Position numbers and translations under genes: made by a program. This document shows positions 18,998 to 28,171 of a DNA stretch of 64,000 bases, piece by piece. The notes below the pieces were generated by a model, which searched no databases, was not told the DNA's origin, and saw only the letters and a program-made list of their open reading frames with translations. Positions within the stretch are counted from its first letter, which is position 1. Each line of letters begins with the position of its first letter. The stretch is from JAFGDI01 sp963667715 (lineage in GTDB: Bacteria; Planctomycetota; Phycisphaerae; Sedimentisphaerales; SM23-30), in assembly GCA_963667715.1 (NCBI GenBank), contig OY763926.1, forward strand, positions 2,170,001 through 2,234,000. Direction: 5' to 3'.

Positions 18998-19106
18998 TAA
19001 ATCTTTTGTCCCAATGAAAGGAGTGGTAGAGAACGTAATTTGTTATACCTGGAGTAATTTTATAGTTCCGGTAGCGTAGATAATTAGGTAAACAGTTTTG
19101 AACATA

Positions 19107-19260
19107 TCAATGAGCTATTATGGAAATTCTGCAATAATGACCAAGATCGCCGTCAGGTATATGATACATCTGGTAAGTTATATCTGTTGACCACACCTGG
19201 TTAGATTTATCTTTTTCGCTAAATGATTGACTTTTACCGCTGATAATCTTTCGATTTGAT
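19107..19260 (-). pseudogene. Relic of an IS3-type transposase
   Basis: A short minus-strand frame contains SEKDKSNQVWSTDITYQ, the start of the rve catalytic core of IS3-family OrfB (NQVW-x-TDITY, holding the first catalytic Asp). The similarity ends after about 45 residues, and no further catalytic residues or terminal repeats are found. It lies between the IS256 element and tRNA-Pro, at the end of the island. It looks like old debris from an earlier insertion. Confidence 0.6.
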
Positions 19261-19356
19261 GAAAGTCGAAACCTTTGTCGAAACCTATTGATTTCGATGG
19301 ATATGTGACTAAAACATCTATTATAGCCCAATTACCTATAGAAAAAGGACTTATGC

Positions 19357-19406
19357 AATCGGGCTGACAGGATTCGAACCTGCGACCTTTTGACCCCCAG
19401 TCAAAC
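19357..19406 (-). repeat. att site: direct-repeat copy inside intact tRNA-Pro
   Basis: Partner of 2671-2720 (49 of 50 bases identical). It forms the 3' half of the functional tRNA-Pro gene, so on integration the element supplied, or regenerated, this half. Confidence 0.9.
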
Positions 19407-19433
19407 GCGCTAGCCAAGCTGCGCCACAGCCCG
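19359..19433 (-). tRNA. tRNA-Pro (anticodon GGG)
   Basis: The minus strand folds into a full cloverleaf: acceptor CGGGCTG/CAGCCCG with discriminator A, a D arm (GCGC-type stem), anticodon stem TTTGA/TCAAA with loop CTGGGGG (anticodon GGG), and T arm GCAGG-TTCGAAT-CCTGT. The first pair C1-G72 is typical of bacterial tRNA-Pro. CCA is not encoded. It is the integration target of the island. Confidence 0.97.
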
Positions 19434-19591
19434 ATATCTCAAATATTTCTATATGAGAAGTGCATAATATTAATCATAAATACTATTTCAGTCAAGTGAT
19501 AAATATGGAAGTATAAAGCAAGTAAGTGCAAGATAAGTAATTGCAAATCAGTATGATATGAGCAAGTAGCTGCCGGTATCCTAGTAGTTTC

Positions 19592-19930
19592 TTATACGCC
19601 TATCGCTTCGCTAGGTGGGTTTATTTCCTGTGGTTTGCCGTCGATGGTAATTGTGAAATGGATATCTGCTACCGTCAAAACATCGCCCGGGTGAACTGTT
19701 GTCGGTATTTCGATTTTCTTCTTATTGATAAATGTCCCGTTAGAGCTTTCCAGATCTGAAATTGTAACTTTATCATCAGTCATTGATACTTTGCAGTGAT
19801 GGCGAGAAACAGACGATTTCAATACCCGTATATTGCAGTCTGGCTGACGACCGATGATCGTGTCATTATCCACAATAGGTATATCTTTTCTCTTGCCGTT
19901 TTTCTTAAATAAAACTAACGCTGTGTTCAT
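19592..19930 (-). CDS. FHA-domain protein
   Basis: 112 residues, essentially one forkhead-associated domain. The phosphothreonine-binding residues are visible: GR at 27-28, SRHH at 42-45 and NGTFIN at 64-69. FHA domains read Ser/Thr-kinase signals. With no kinase beside it, the partner is unknown. It is the first chromosomal gene right of the tRNA-Pro island and appears monocistronic. Confidence 0.93.
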   Translation of the reverse strand: MNTALVLFKKNGKRKDIPIVDNDTIIGRQPDCNIRVLKSSVSRHHCKVSMTDDKVTISDLESSNGTFINKKKIEIPTTVHPGDVLTVADIHFTITIDGKPQEINPPSEAIGV

Positions 19931-20362
19931 TAAGAAGCTCCAAAGTAATCCAAATGGTCAAATACCAGACAAATCCGGCACAACCCGCTCTCCTTGAATA
20001 AGGGAACTGACTATTCTCCAATACTTTACACTAAATATATCGGATATTACAAGGCGAATAATTATTTTTTTTCCTCGCAATTCTACCAATAGTAACGATT
20101 TGTAATCCCTTGTCAATAAAGTATTTTGAACTCGTGCCCTAATTTGCCGCCTTTCGTTATGGGACGCTCTTGCTGTTCTCTGCTTGTTAAATTGTGATAT
20201 TTAGCAATAAATATTAGGTTTTAACTGGTTAAGATAGGTAGAGTGCTTGGCGATTTAGAACCCGGCTCTCAAAAAACTTCTGTAACATTGAAAGATATTT
20301 TTTGACTATTTACCTTATTAACACTCAATAAAATGCACACTTATGCTGCGATTATGCTCGTT
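19931..20362. other. Intergenic region, no gene seen
   Basis: 432 bp between the FHA gene and the sigma-factor gene, both on the minus strand. It should contain the FHA promoter. I see no clear terminator, repeat or RNA gene. Confidence 0.4.
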
Positions 20363-21241
20363 TTAATCTCGTATGATTACGCCCAACTTATCAACAGCCT
20401 GGTTCTGTATCTGACGAATTCGCTCTTTCGATAGGCCCAGAATCGTGCCAATATCCTTCAGTGTCATCTGATTGCCGTTATACTCGCCAACCGAAAACCG
20501 CATTTTCAATACCTGTTTCTCAACTTCCGACAGATTCCCGCGGTTGCCAAGTATATAATATCTCAGCTGCCTGATAGCGTCCAGTATCCGCTGCTGACGC
20601 ATCTGCTGGCAGGTATTATCGATCTCCAGCCCTGGGTCGTAGTTCACAAATGATATCCGGTTTAGCTTGTACTGCTTCTTGGCCAGCCTGGCAAAGCTCT
20701 TGCCGATTGCCCGGCACGCATACGTACTAAAATGAAACCCCAAACGATAATCATAGCATTCTGTCACTCTCAGCAACGCCATCGAACCTTCGCTTACTAG
20801 TTCGCCGTATTCCAAACTCCCGTATTTGCAATTCTGGGCCATATTCAGCACAAGCCCCATATTACACGTAGTTATAAAATCTCGCAATTTTATCTGCTTT
20901 ACATCCCACTTGATTATTGCTACCAAAAGTTTTGGATTTACCTCTTTACTGCTTAATATCTTTTCCCTCAAACAGTTTTCAACATATCGATAATAGTGTA
21001 GCTGTGCAAACATTATCTCATGTTGTTGATGTGTTGGAGGATACCCCGGCTCAATCTCGATCTTATGTTCGTTTAACGACCTTACCCAACCTGAAGCTCT
21101 AAAACAAGTGTCATCTTGATACTTTATCCCATCTTTGAGCACTCGCTTTATCCGCTTGGTCTCAATAGCCTTCAGACCCATCGAGTCGAACAGGCTAGAC
21201 AGTTTTTCTATCTGTTTTTGTATTTTCGCGTCCTGCGTCAT
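20363..21241 (-). CDS. Sigma-70 family RNA polymerase sigma factor
   Basis: 292 residues from the ATG at 21241, chosen because GGGAG lies about 8 nt upstream and the longer N-terminus is not sigma-like. Region 2 lies around 120-190, with DYRLGFHFSTYACRAIGKS as the -10-recognising 2.3/2.4 segment. Region 4 is at the C-terminus (LKDIGTILGLSKERIRQIQ), a good -35-binding helix-turn-helix. Its divergent, helical N-terminal 100 residues make it a group 2/3-like alternative factor, not the housekeeping one. No anti-sigma gene is adjacent. Confidence 0.88.
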   Translation of the reverse strand: MTQDAKIQKQIEKLSSLFDSMGLKAIETKRIKRVLKDGIKYQDDTCFRASGWVRSLNEHKIEIEPGYPPTHQQHEIMFAQLHYYRYVENCLREKILSSKEVNPKLLVAIIKWDVKQIKLRDFITTCNMGLVLNMAQNCKYGSLEYGELVSEGSMALLRVTECYDYRLGFHFSTYACRAIGKSFARLAKKQYKLNRISFVNYDPGLEIDNTCQQMRQQRILDAIRQLRYYILGNRGNLSEVEKQVLKMRFSVGEYNGNQMTLKDIGTILGLSKERIRQIQNQAVDKLGVIIRD

Positions 21242-21474
21242 AGTTTGCTCCCAAATAATGGTGATTACCATTTTTCCGCACCTATAATTAGAACCGCATT
21301 CTCTAGCAAATACAATAAGACATAGTGCTGTATTATTTATGGTACTGTTTTACTAAAATCATATAGGGGATTTGCATGATTTTTTCCCGACTTTCCCTCT
21401 GAGTGCATATAATTGCAAAAAAACGATAAATCGCTATAGTAAAGATGCTTATTCTTCGCTATAATAAAAAATTC

Positions 21475-22653
21475 ATGAAAATATTTTTGACCAAATCGTG
21501 TTTGTCTTTTTTAACTGCCGTTCTAACACTGGCAGTCTTTAATATTTCCATTTGTTTTGCCGCCGAGTTCGAGGCGGCTGTCTATTTTTCTGATGGCACT
21601 GTCAAATCTGGCCAGCTCTCCATACCCGCTAATAAACCCCTAAAGCTCAACATGCCCGATTCTGGCGACATATACACTTCTGATATGGTTACCGGCGAGC
21701 CTGTCAGATACGGCCGGGTTAAAAAGATTTACCTGGATTCCATATCTAAAATAGAGTTCTTTCTCCAAAAGCAGGAAATGTTGCGCAAGTGGAAGTTTAT
21801 CAGCCAGACACATTACGACCCAAATACAGCCGAAGCTGACTACACTCCAGCTGAAAAAGAATACTCCGGCGAACCTTATCCGCTTATCTATCTGGCCGCC
21901 TCAATAACTGCCAATAGTGGCGAGCTTTTTGCCGGCCATCTATATTCTACAGCTCTTTACCTGAAAACCGCCGATTCGGTTGAAAAGCTCCCGCTGCTCT
22001 CCAAGGTTAGAGGCAAGCAGGGCCAGTCTCTCGACGATCTGGTATATATCACCTGTATAAAGTTCATCGACCCCGCTAACGTTTTCAGTGAATTCGACAA
22101 TTTCACTCTCAACAATTTTAAGCTCAAAAATAACGATAAATGTTTCGCCGTCACCCAGCGCAGCCTCACTCCCGTGCCGGCAGCTATCGACCTGGCCGCC
22201 AACTCTGTTTCAGTCAGGTCTGCTTTAGGTGAAAATGTCTTTTTAGCTATTGTACGCGATGGCAATTATCTTGTCGGATTCCCTTCCAAGGGTCCACAAG
22301 ACCTTTTTCAGCTTACTCAGGAACACCTCGCCCGCGTCAAAGACTTTTATAATGATCGTTCGCTTATTGCTGTTATGATTTCTGATTCTGGCAATGAGCT
22401 ATACTCACTTGTTAATCTCAGGCGACGCTATGCCGAAACCAATTTCGGTGATATCGGCGGCGAATGGGATAATGCTTCCGGCGGAATAGTAGAACCATGG
22501 CGGCTTAGTATCTGGCGATGGCGATATGACAAACAAAATAACGAACTTGTACTTACCGCAAGGGGTACCTTCAATAGACTAATATTCAAACCCGGTGATA
22601 AAACTCCCAGGGTTAAGATTGAGGAGAATTTATGGATTTCAATAGAGAAATAG
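21475..22653 (+). CDS. Secreted hypothetical protein
   Basis: 392 residues if started at 21475 (MKIFLTKSCLSF); an earlier ATG at 21445 adds ten residues. Residues 1-29 are a signal peptide ending near ICFAAEF, so the protein is exported. The mature part is beta-rich with two similar segments about stored attributes (YFSDGTVKSGQLSIP and ITANSGELFAGHLYSTALYL), suggesting an internal duplication. No enzymatic motif is recognised. Its 3' end overlaps the inositol monophosphatase gene by 22 bp, so the two are co-transcribed and probably translationally coupled. Confidence 0.75.
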   Translation: MKIFLTKSCLSFLTAVLTLAVFNISICFAAEFEAAVYFSDGTVKSGQLSIPANKPLKLNMPDSGDIYTSDMVTGEPVRYGRVKKIYLDSISKIEFFLQKQEMLRKWKFISQTHYDPNTAEADYTPAEKEYSGEPYPLIYLAASITANSGELFAGHLYSTALYLKTADSVEKLPLLSKVRGKQGQSLDDLVYITCIKFIDPANVFSEFDNFTLNNFKLKNNDKCFAVTQRSLTPVPAAIDLAANSVSVRSALGENVFLAIVRDGNYLVGFPSKGPQDLFQLTQEHLARVKDFYNDRSLIAVMISDSGNELYSLVNLRRRYAETNFGDIGGEWDNASGGIVEPWRLSIWRWRYDKQNNELVLTARGTFNRLIFKPGDKTPRVKIEENLWISIEK

Positions 22654-23441
22654 AAGTAGCAAAGGCCGCGGCCAAAGCTGCTGGTGATTATGCACTTATC
22701 AATATTGCTGCCGAGAGTCGTGCCAAACAGTGCGATAACTCTATCGTTACCGACATCGACGTAAATGCCCAGAAGATGATTATTGACGCATTACGTGCCG
22801 AGTTCCCATCTTACGGCATTATCGGCGAAGAGCCGGACGATAACAGCGGTCAGATGCTGCTAAATATTCCGCCTTCGGGCGATCTTGACGCATGGTGGAT
22901 CATCGATCCTATCGACGGCACCAGAAACTTCGCTTTTGGCCTGCCGTATTTCGCTGTTAGTATCGGCCTGTTCATCGACGGCTATCCCGCCGCCGGTGTT
23001 ATCTACTATCCAGACCGCAAAGAAATGTTCTTCTCTGACGGCAAGACCGCCTGTTGTAATGACGCTAGTGGCCTATCTGTTAAGGACGAGCTTATCCACC
23101 ATAATAGCCAGATTTGCGTCTCTGGCCTTCTCCATGAATATTGGACTGCTCAGCAGGTTGAACGCGTATTCAAAAACTGTGTACATATGAATCTTGGTAC
23201 CGCCGCATTACATATGGCCTACATTACCGCTGGCAAATATTCCGCTGGCATCTTTCTTCGTACCAAGCTATGGGATGTCGCCGGCGGTGCCGCCATGCTC
23301 CAGGCAGCAGGGGGCGTACTTAAAGACTTCTCCGGCGATGACATTTTCCCATTCGACTGTGCCAACTATACCGGCAAAGTTGTACAATGCCTACTCGGCA
23401 ACCAGAATATAGTTAATCAAATTGCCGACATGATCAAATAA
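22632..23441 (+). CDS. Inositol monophosphatase family protein
   Basis: 269 residues, normal family length. Metal-binding motifs are GEE at 65-67, D92-PIDG-T (WWIIDPIDGTRNF) and W214-D215-VAGG near the C-terminus. These Mg2+-dependent enzymes remove phosphate from inositol phosphate, histidinol phosphate, PAP or sugar phosphates; the true substrate cannot be read from the sequence. GAGGAG is placed well before the ATG, inside the upstream gene. Confidence 0.95.
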   Translation: MDFNREIEVAKAAAKAAGDYALINIAAESRAKQCDNSIVTDIDVNAQKMIIDALRAEFPSYGIIGEEPDDNSGQMLLNIPPSGDLDAWWIIDPIDGTRNFAFGLPYFAVSIGLFIDGYPAAGVIYYPDRKEMFFSDGKTACCNDASGLSVKDELIHHNSQICVSGLLHEYWTAQQVERVFKNCVHMNLGTAALHMAYITAGKYSAGIFLRTKLWDVAGGAAMLQAAGGVLKDFSGDDIFPFDCANYTGKVVQCLLGNQNIVNQIADMIK

Positions 23442-23754
23442 GTAGCACAAGCGTCCTCACTTGTGATTCCTGACATTACGTTGTAAAATGTATTGTATAT
23501 CAGGTAGAGAGAGTATCATGAAACCCTGACTTTTTTTGACCAGCACGCCTTGGTTGCAATAGCATATTGGAAATGTAAAATACTATTTCTATAATAATTC
23601 TACGTATTTCTTGCCTAAATCCGCAATGGTGTATTTTTCCTTTTTTTACAAGTCTGTTATGCAATATAATGGTATTTGTAACTGTTAAAACAGCTGCAAA
23701 ATACCCTGCCATGTGACCAGCGTATTGGTCCTGCCAACAAACATACACACCACT
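23442..23754. other. Intergenic region with weak hairpin
   Basis: No gene is seen. CACAAG/CTTGTG (23446-23465, 8-nt loop) lies just after the phosphatase stop but lacks a T run, so it is at best a weak terminator. Confidence 0.35.
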
Positions 23755-25050
23755 ATGAATATTAAATTAATAACCAGGCAATACACCATTTTTCTATTTG
23801 GACTTTTCGTAACCGCATTTGGTGTTGCCTTTATCACCAAAGCTCTTCTGGGCACATCTCCTATTTCATCAATTCCATATAGTCTCTCGCTTATATACCC
23901 AAAACTATCTATGGGGAACTGGACTATTGTCTTTAGCATACTGCTAATTATCTTTCAAATTGTTCTACAAGGTAAAAGCTCTAACAAGCTCGAACTATTC
24001 CTTCAGCTTATTATTACCTTTGCTTTTGGCTATTTGATCGATTTATCTATGTATTGCCTGCGTGCTTTTAACCCGGACATATATGTCATTCAGTTGATAT
24101 CTTTGGTATCTGGTTGTGCAATTATTGCTCTTGGCGCATATATGCAGGTAATTGCAGATGTTGTTATGCTTCCCGGTGACGCTTTAGTAAGAGCATTGAG
24201 TAAGCTCTTAAAAAGAGAATATGGAGAGATAAGGGTTATCTCAGATGTTACTATGTCTGTTATTGCCGGTATACTTTGCCTGGCCTTTCTGCACAAGCTA
24301 TCTGGCGTACGTGAAGGGACGATTATTGCCGCTTTTATTACTGGCATTATAGTAAAAGTATATATCAATAAACTTAAGCCGCTGACAAACTGGCTTCTCC
24401 CTGAAAAAACGGTACAGACCCAGCCTTCAACTCCAATATCAGAAGATAACTTTGTACTTACAATATCACGCGAGTATGGCAGTGGCGGTCTGATGATCGG
24501 CAAACTTGTTGCAAAGATATTAAGAATACCATATTACGATTACGAGCTCATTCGCCTTGCCGCTCAGCAAAGCGGTTATGCCGAAGAGTTTATCCGCGAA
24601 CATGAACAAATGATTGACAGACCATTCCTGCATGAACTATATGCTCGCTATACCTCAGCTGTAAATGAGGATGATAATCCTGTTATTGAGCAGATATATC
24701 ACATCGAAGAGCAGGTAATTAAAGAACTTGCAGCTCGCCATTCATGCGTCATAGTAGGGCGGTTGGCAAATTATATCTTACGCGATCATAAAAATGGTCT
24801 GCACGTCTTTGTTAATGCTGATATAATGACTAAGATAAAGGCTATCTGCAAAAAAGATAATCTCCCCCCTGAATTCGCTCAAAGAAAGATCGCTAGAATT
24901 GACATAGAGCGAGCTAATCATTGTCGCTATTTCACTCATCGTCAGTGGGGTAGATCAAACTACTACGACCTGGTCTTAAACTCCTCCAGGTACGGCATAA
25001 AAGGCTCTGCCCGAATCATTGTTCAAGCTGTAAAACAAGCCTTGAAGTAG
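23755..25050 (+). CDS. YczE-type membrane protein fused to cytidylate-kinase-like domain
   Basis: 431 residues from ATG 23755; an extension of 14 residues to 23713 is possible but lacks support. Residues 1-210 form about six transmembrane helices resembling the YczE/YitT (DUF6198-like) family (GVAFITKALLGTSPISSIPY, MQVIADVVMLPGDALV). From about 233 a soluble cytidylate-kinase-like domain follows with the P-loop-like SREYGSGG (near 238-245), YYDYELI, and VGRLANYIL. The fusion suggests a membrane-tethered nucleotide- or ligand-sensing kinase of unknown substrate. The CMP-kinase-like family differs from true Cmk and may not use CMP. Confidence 0.85.
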   Translation: MNIKLITRQYTIFLFGLFVTAFGVAFITKALLGTSPISSIPYSLSLIYPKLSMGNWTIVFSILLIIFQIVLQGKSSNKLELFLQLIITFAFGYLIDLSMYCLRAFNPDIYVIQLISLVSGCAIIALGAYMQVIADVVMLPGDALVRALSKLLKREYGEIRVISDVTMSVIAGILCLAFLHKLSGVREGTIIAAFITGIIVKVYINKLKPLTNWLLPEKTVQTQPSTPISEDNFVLTISREYGSGGLMIGKLVAKILRIPYYDYELIRLAAQQSGYAEEFIREHEQMIDRPFLHELYARYTSAVNEDDNPVIEQIYHIEEQVIKELAARHSCVIVGRLANYILRDHKNGLHVFVNADIMTKIKAICKKDNLPPEFAQRKIARIDIERANHCRYFTHRQWGRSNYYDLVLNSSRYGIKGSARIIVQAVKQALK

Positions 25051-25059
25051 TTCCTATTC

Positions 25060-25806
25060 CTACTTGCTCATCATTTTTCGATACTGAGCCGGCGATATTC
25101 CAATTGTCTTCTTAAACTGCCTCGAAAATGCGCTCTGATCAGCATATCCACACTCCTGTGCGATCGCTGCGATTGGCAGTCTGCTTTCCTGAAGTTTCCA
25201 GACTGCAACCTCAATTCTGGTTTTCTGTATAAACTGGCCTGCGGTAAGCTTGAATATCTTCTGCATTCTCTGTTCAAACTGATACGTTGACATCCCTGCC
25301 ATTGACGCAAGGTCGTCGATCAGTAGCGGTTGGCTGTAATTCTTTTTTATATATGTCACTACATCTGCTATGCCCGTATAGTCTTTGTTCTTATCGTTAT
25401 GCTGTTGAAGGTCGCGTGAGATACCTGCTATCCCGATTATGCTATCGCTAGAACTTTTCAACGGTACTTTTGTAGTCAAACACCAGCAAAGATTCAGATT
25501 CGGTGATATATGCAGCTCTAATTGATTATGGATCGGCTTGCCTTCTTTGAGTATTTGTTCATCCTGAGATCGATATTGCACTCCCAGCGGTTCAGGGTGC
25601 ACTTCATCTGGCAGTTTACCGATTATTTCAGATTTACTTTTATACCCGCAGCGATTTACTAGCGTCTGATTAATGACAATATATTTACCTTCTGCATTTT
25701 TGATAAAATAAACGGTATCGGTAAGCTGGTCAAAAAGCTCTTCGCTGGTATAGTTTTCACTTAACTGCTTAAAGAAATCCGACTTTAATAGCGTAATATC
25801 ATTCAT
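25060..25806 (-). CDS. PAS-domain AraC-family transcriptional regulator
   Basis: 248 residues from MNDITLL; a start six codons earlier is possible. Residues 20-130 form a PAS sensor (FDQLTDTVYFIKNAEGKYIVINQTL ... GIAGISRDL, described by its ends). The C-terminal 100 residues carry two AraC helix-turn-helix motifs (LIDDLASMAGMSTYQFEQRM and IAAIAQECGYADQSAFSRQF, then KKTIGISPAQYR). It ends 10 bp from the convergent kinase-fusion gene. It is divergent from proC across a region with a large palindrome. The ligand is unknown. Confidence 0.92.
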   Translation of the reverse strand: MNDITLLKSDFFKQLSENYTSEELFDQLTDTVYFIKNAEGKYIVINQTLVNRCGYKSKSEIIGKLPDEVHPEPLGVQYRSQDEQILKEGKPIHNQLELHISPNLNLCWCLTTKVPLKSSSDSIIGIAGISRDLQQHNDKNKDYTGIADVVTYIKKNYSQPLLIDDLASMAGMSTYQFEQRMQKIFKLTAGQFIQKTRIEVAVWKLQESRLPIAAIAQECGYADQSAFSRQFKKTIGISPAQYRKMMSK

Positions 25807-26193
25807 TATATCGTGTCCCGGCATATGTCTGTAGTTTGTTATCGTTCGTTAAAATGCTGTAAGTCGCTGTAAATCAATATGTAATAAAAATAGCAATAAT
25901 AACTGTTTTCTCTAGAATATTTCTTACCATTACTTTCTATAATAATTTGCTCTCACCTGGGCTGATAAGCCACTATCGAAGATGAGATTCATAGTCGATT
26001 TAATCGTAATATTCATTATTCTCATGATTTACAGGTATGAGAATAATGAATATTATACGCACTGGCAAGCATTTTGTTAGACTTATTTACTTATATTTGA
26101 TAACCTTATAGCTTATTTCCGCGCATTGTGGGATAAGCTGCTTATCTACTTTGCCCGGAATGGTTAATATTGATGAATAAACAGGATAAAATG
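25807..26193. promoter_or_regulatory. Divergent region between PAS-AraC regulator and proC
   Basis: 387 bp with no gene. It must hold the promoters of both divergent genes. Its main feature is the perfect palindrome at 26007-26055, described separately. Confidence 0.5.
26007..26055. repeat. Perfect 19-bp inverted repeat (possible operator)
   Basis: The arms 26007-26025 (TAATATTCATTATTCTCAT) and 26037-26055 are exact reverse complements around an 11-nt loop. It sits about 200 bp from the regulator start and 140 bp from proC. No T run follows, so an operator or recombination remnant is likelier than a terminator. Confidence 0.75.
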
Positions 26194-26988
26194 ATGAAAA
26201 TTGGCTTTATTGGCTGCGGAAAAATGGCAAATGTGCTCATCGGCTCTTTTATTGACGCTGAAATGGCAGCCCCGGAACATATTATTTGTTCTGATATAAA
26301 TATTGAATTGTTAAATAATGCACGTGAAATCTTTGGGGTTTCTGTTACTTCTGATAATTCTAAGGTTTTCGCTGAGGCTGATATTATATTTCTTGCTACT
26401 AAACCTCAGGGGTTTGCTGACGCAGTAAGTGGTCAAAGTGAAAATCTTCGTAATGGTCATCTACTTGTCTCGATTATGGCTGGTATTACTATTGCTAAGA
26501 TCAAGGCCACTCTTAATGCTCCTGTTATCAGGGTTATGCCAAATGTTGCCTGCCTAATTGGACAGATGGCCGCTGGTTTCACCGTTGGCGACGATGTGCC
26601 GGCTGATCAGGCGGAATATGTAGCAAAACTACTCAACTGTGCTGGACATGCTATCCAGGTTGAAGAATCTCAGCTTGACGCTGTTACGGGCCTTAGTGGC
26701 TCTGGTCCAGCTTTTGTCGCTTATCTTATTCAGGCTTTTATCGATGCTGGGGTTAAGGATGGACTTGACCCGGATGTAGCTCGATCTCTCGCGATTCAGA
26801 CTTTTGTCGGTACTGCTCATATGCTCCGCGAAAAGGATATTCAGCCTGATAAGCTCATAGAAATGGTATCCTCGCCCAATGGTACGACTGTTGCCGGTAG
26901 GGCCATTCTCGAAAGCAGCGATGTCGCCGATGTTATTTCTAAAACCGTTTCCAGAGCTGCTCAGCGTAGTTCTGAGCTTTCGAATTAG
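26194..26988 (+). CDS. proC: Pyrroline-5-carboxylate reductase
   Basis: 264 residues from ATG 26194, chosen because AGGA lies 7 nt upstream and the family starts MKIGFIGCGKM; earlier in-frame TTG/ATG codons at 26170-26191 are possible. It catalyses the last step of proline synthesis, reduction of 1-pyrroline-5-carboxylate with NAD(P)H. The N-terminal Rossmann motif is GFIGCGKMA, and the C-terminal dimerisation domain has GLSGSGPAFVAYLI and SPNGTTVAGRAILE. It is monocistronic or first in a short run with the isomerase. Confidence 0.97.
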   Translation: MKIGFIGCGKMANVLIGSFIDAEMAAPEHIICSDINIELLNNAREIFGVSVTSDNSKVFAEADIIFLATKPQGFADAVSGQSENLRNGHLLVSIMAGITIAKIKATLNAPVIRVMPNVACLIGQMAAGFTVGDDVPADQAEYVAKLLNCAGHAIQVEESQLDAVTGLSGSGPAFVAYLIQAFIDAGVKDGLDPDVARSLAIQTFVGTAHMLREKDIQPDKLIEMVSSPNGTTVAGRAILESSDVADVISKTVSRAAQRSSELSN

Positions 26989-27061
26989 TTTTCGCCTTAT
27001 AATGCTTGTTGCCCACAGGTATCACAAGCGTACTCGTTAAGGAGCATAGCTTTAGCTTTTT

Positions 27062-28090
27062 ATGGATTTTGCACCAATTAAATTAAAACACGCTTTTAAG
27101 CCACGATTATGGGGCGGTAATATACTAAAATCTCACTTCTCCTTACCAGAAGATGCCAATGGTATCGGTGAATGCTGGGCTCTTGCCGATTTGCCAGATG
27201 AAGAATCTGTTATCGACGGCGGGCGTTTTGACGGCAGGAACTTGCATTGGTTCCTCGAAGTCCATGGCGAATCTTTCGGCTTTAACCAACAGCAGTGTCA
27301 GAACACCTTCGGTTTGTTGAATAAGTATCTGGGGGCAGGTGATATTCTCAGCTTACAGGTCCACCCGGACGCTCCTGTTTGCCGTAAGTACAATCTATCC
27401 GGCCCTAAAGTAAAATGTTGGTATGTAATTGATGCTGCTGACGATGCTTATATCTATAATGGGCTTATTGATGGTGTTGTTAAGGACGATATGAAAGCAG
27501 CTTTGGCCGATGGTTCTGTTGAAAGCCTGCTGCTCAAAAGAAAAGTCAAAAAGGGAGATTTCTTCTTTGTGCCAGCTGGCACCTTACATGCCTTAGGGGC
27601 TGGTATCCTGGTTGCTGAGGTTGGCACACCTTCACGTGCCGCTTTCAGGCTTTATGATTGGGCTCGTAAAGACGACAGCGGAAATGGCCGTCAGCTCAAT
27701 ATTGATGAGGCTCTCGAATCTACCTATTTCGAAGACTCTATTATCGACGAGGATTCACAGCCGGCATTTATCCACGGTACTTTACAGACCTTCACCGAGT
27801 CGCTTGGTGAAACCAGGGTACTGGTCGAAAATCCTTATTTCAGCGTTGCTGAACTTACCTCTTCCGCAGGTACTAAAAAGTTCAAAACTCCGGTTCCTTT
27901 CGCTATTTTGCCTGTTAGCGGCTCGGCTACTATTTATAATGAAATGTGCACGGAAGAAACAGTTGAAATAAAAATGGGATCTGGTATTATTTTCCCCGCT
28001 AGTCAGCATGGTGTCATTGAGTTTAACGATGATTGCTGTCTGCTGATTTGCACTTTGGGGCCGATTGATATAAATGACAATGTGAGCTAG
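27062..28090 (+). CDS. manA: Class I mannose-6-phosphate isomerase
   Basis: 342 residues. It interconverts mannose 6-phosphate and fructose 6-phosphate, feeding GDP-mannose and glycan synthesis. The motifs are PRLWGG at the N-terminus, IGECWALAD, and the zinc-site LQVHPDAPVCRKYN followed by K..CWYVIDA. The cupin core continues with FFVPAGTLHALGAGILVAEV. AAGGAG is 18 nt upstream of the ATG, further than usual, and no closer in-frame start exists. Confidence 0.95.
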   Translation: MDFAPIKLKHAFKPRLWGGNILKSHFSLPEDANGIGECWALADLPDEESVIDGGRFDGRNLHWFLEVHGESFGFNQQQCQNTFGLLNKYLGAGDILSLQVHPDAPVCRKYNLSGPKVKCWYVIDAADDAYIYNGLIDGVVKDDMKAALADGSVESLLLKRKVKKGDFFFVPAGTLHALGAGILVAEVGTPSRAAFRLYDWARKDDSGNGRQLNIDEALESTYFEDSIIDEDSQPAFIHGTLQTFTESLGETRVLVENPYFSVAELTSSAGTKKFKTPVPFAILPVSGSATIYNEMCTEETVEIKMGSGIIFPASQHGVIEFNDDCCLLICTLGPIDINDNVS

Positions 28091-28171
28091 TTTGCATTGT
28101 ATAATTATGGGATATAATTAAATTATACCCTTATATTTAACCGTAGTGATTACAGGTTAGGAAAGAACAAT

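Noticed and set aside
19178..19417. A 79-residue minus-strand frame ending over the tRNA
   Set aside because: Its start is a reading of tRNA-Pro itself. Only the embedded NQVWSTDITY segment, in another frame, is meaningful as an IS3 relic.
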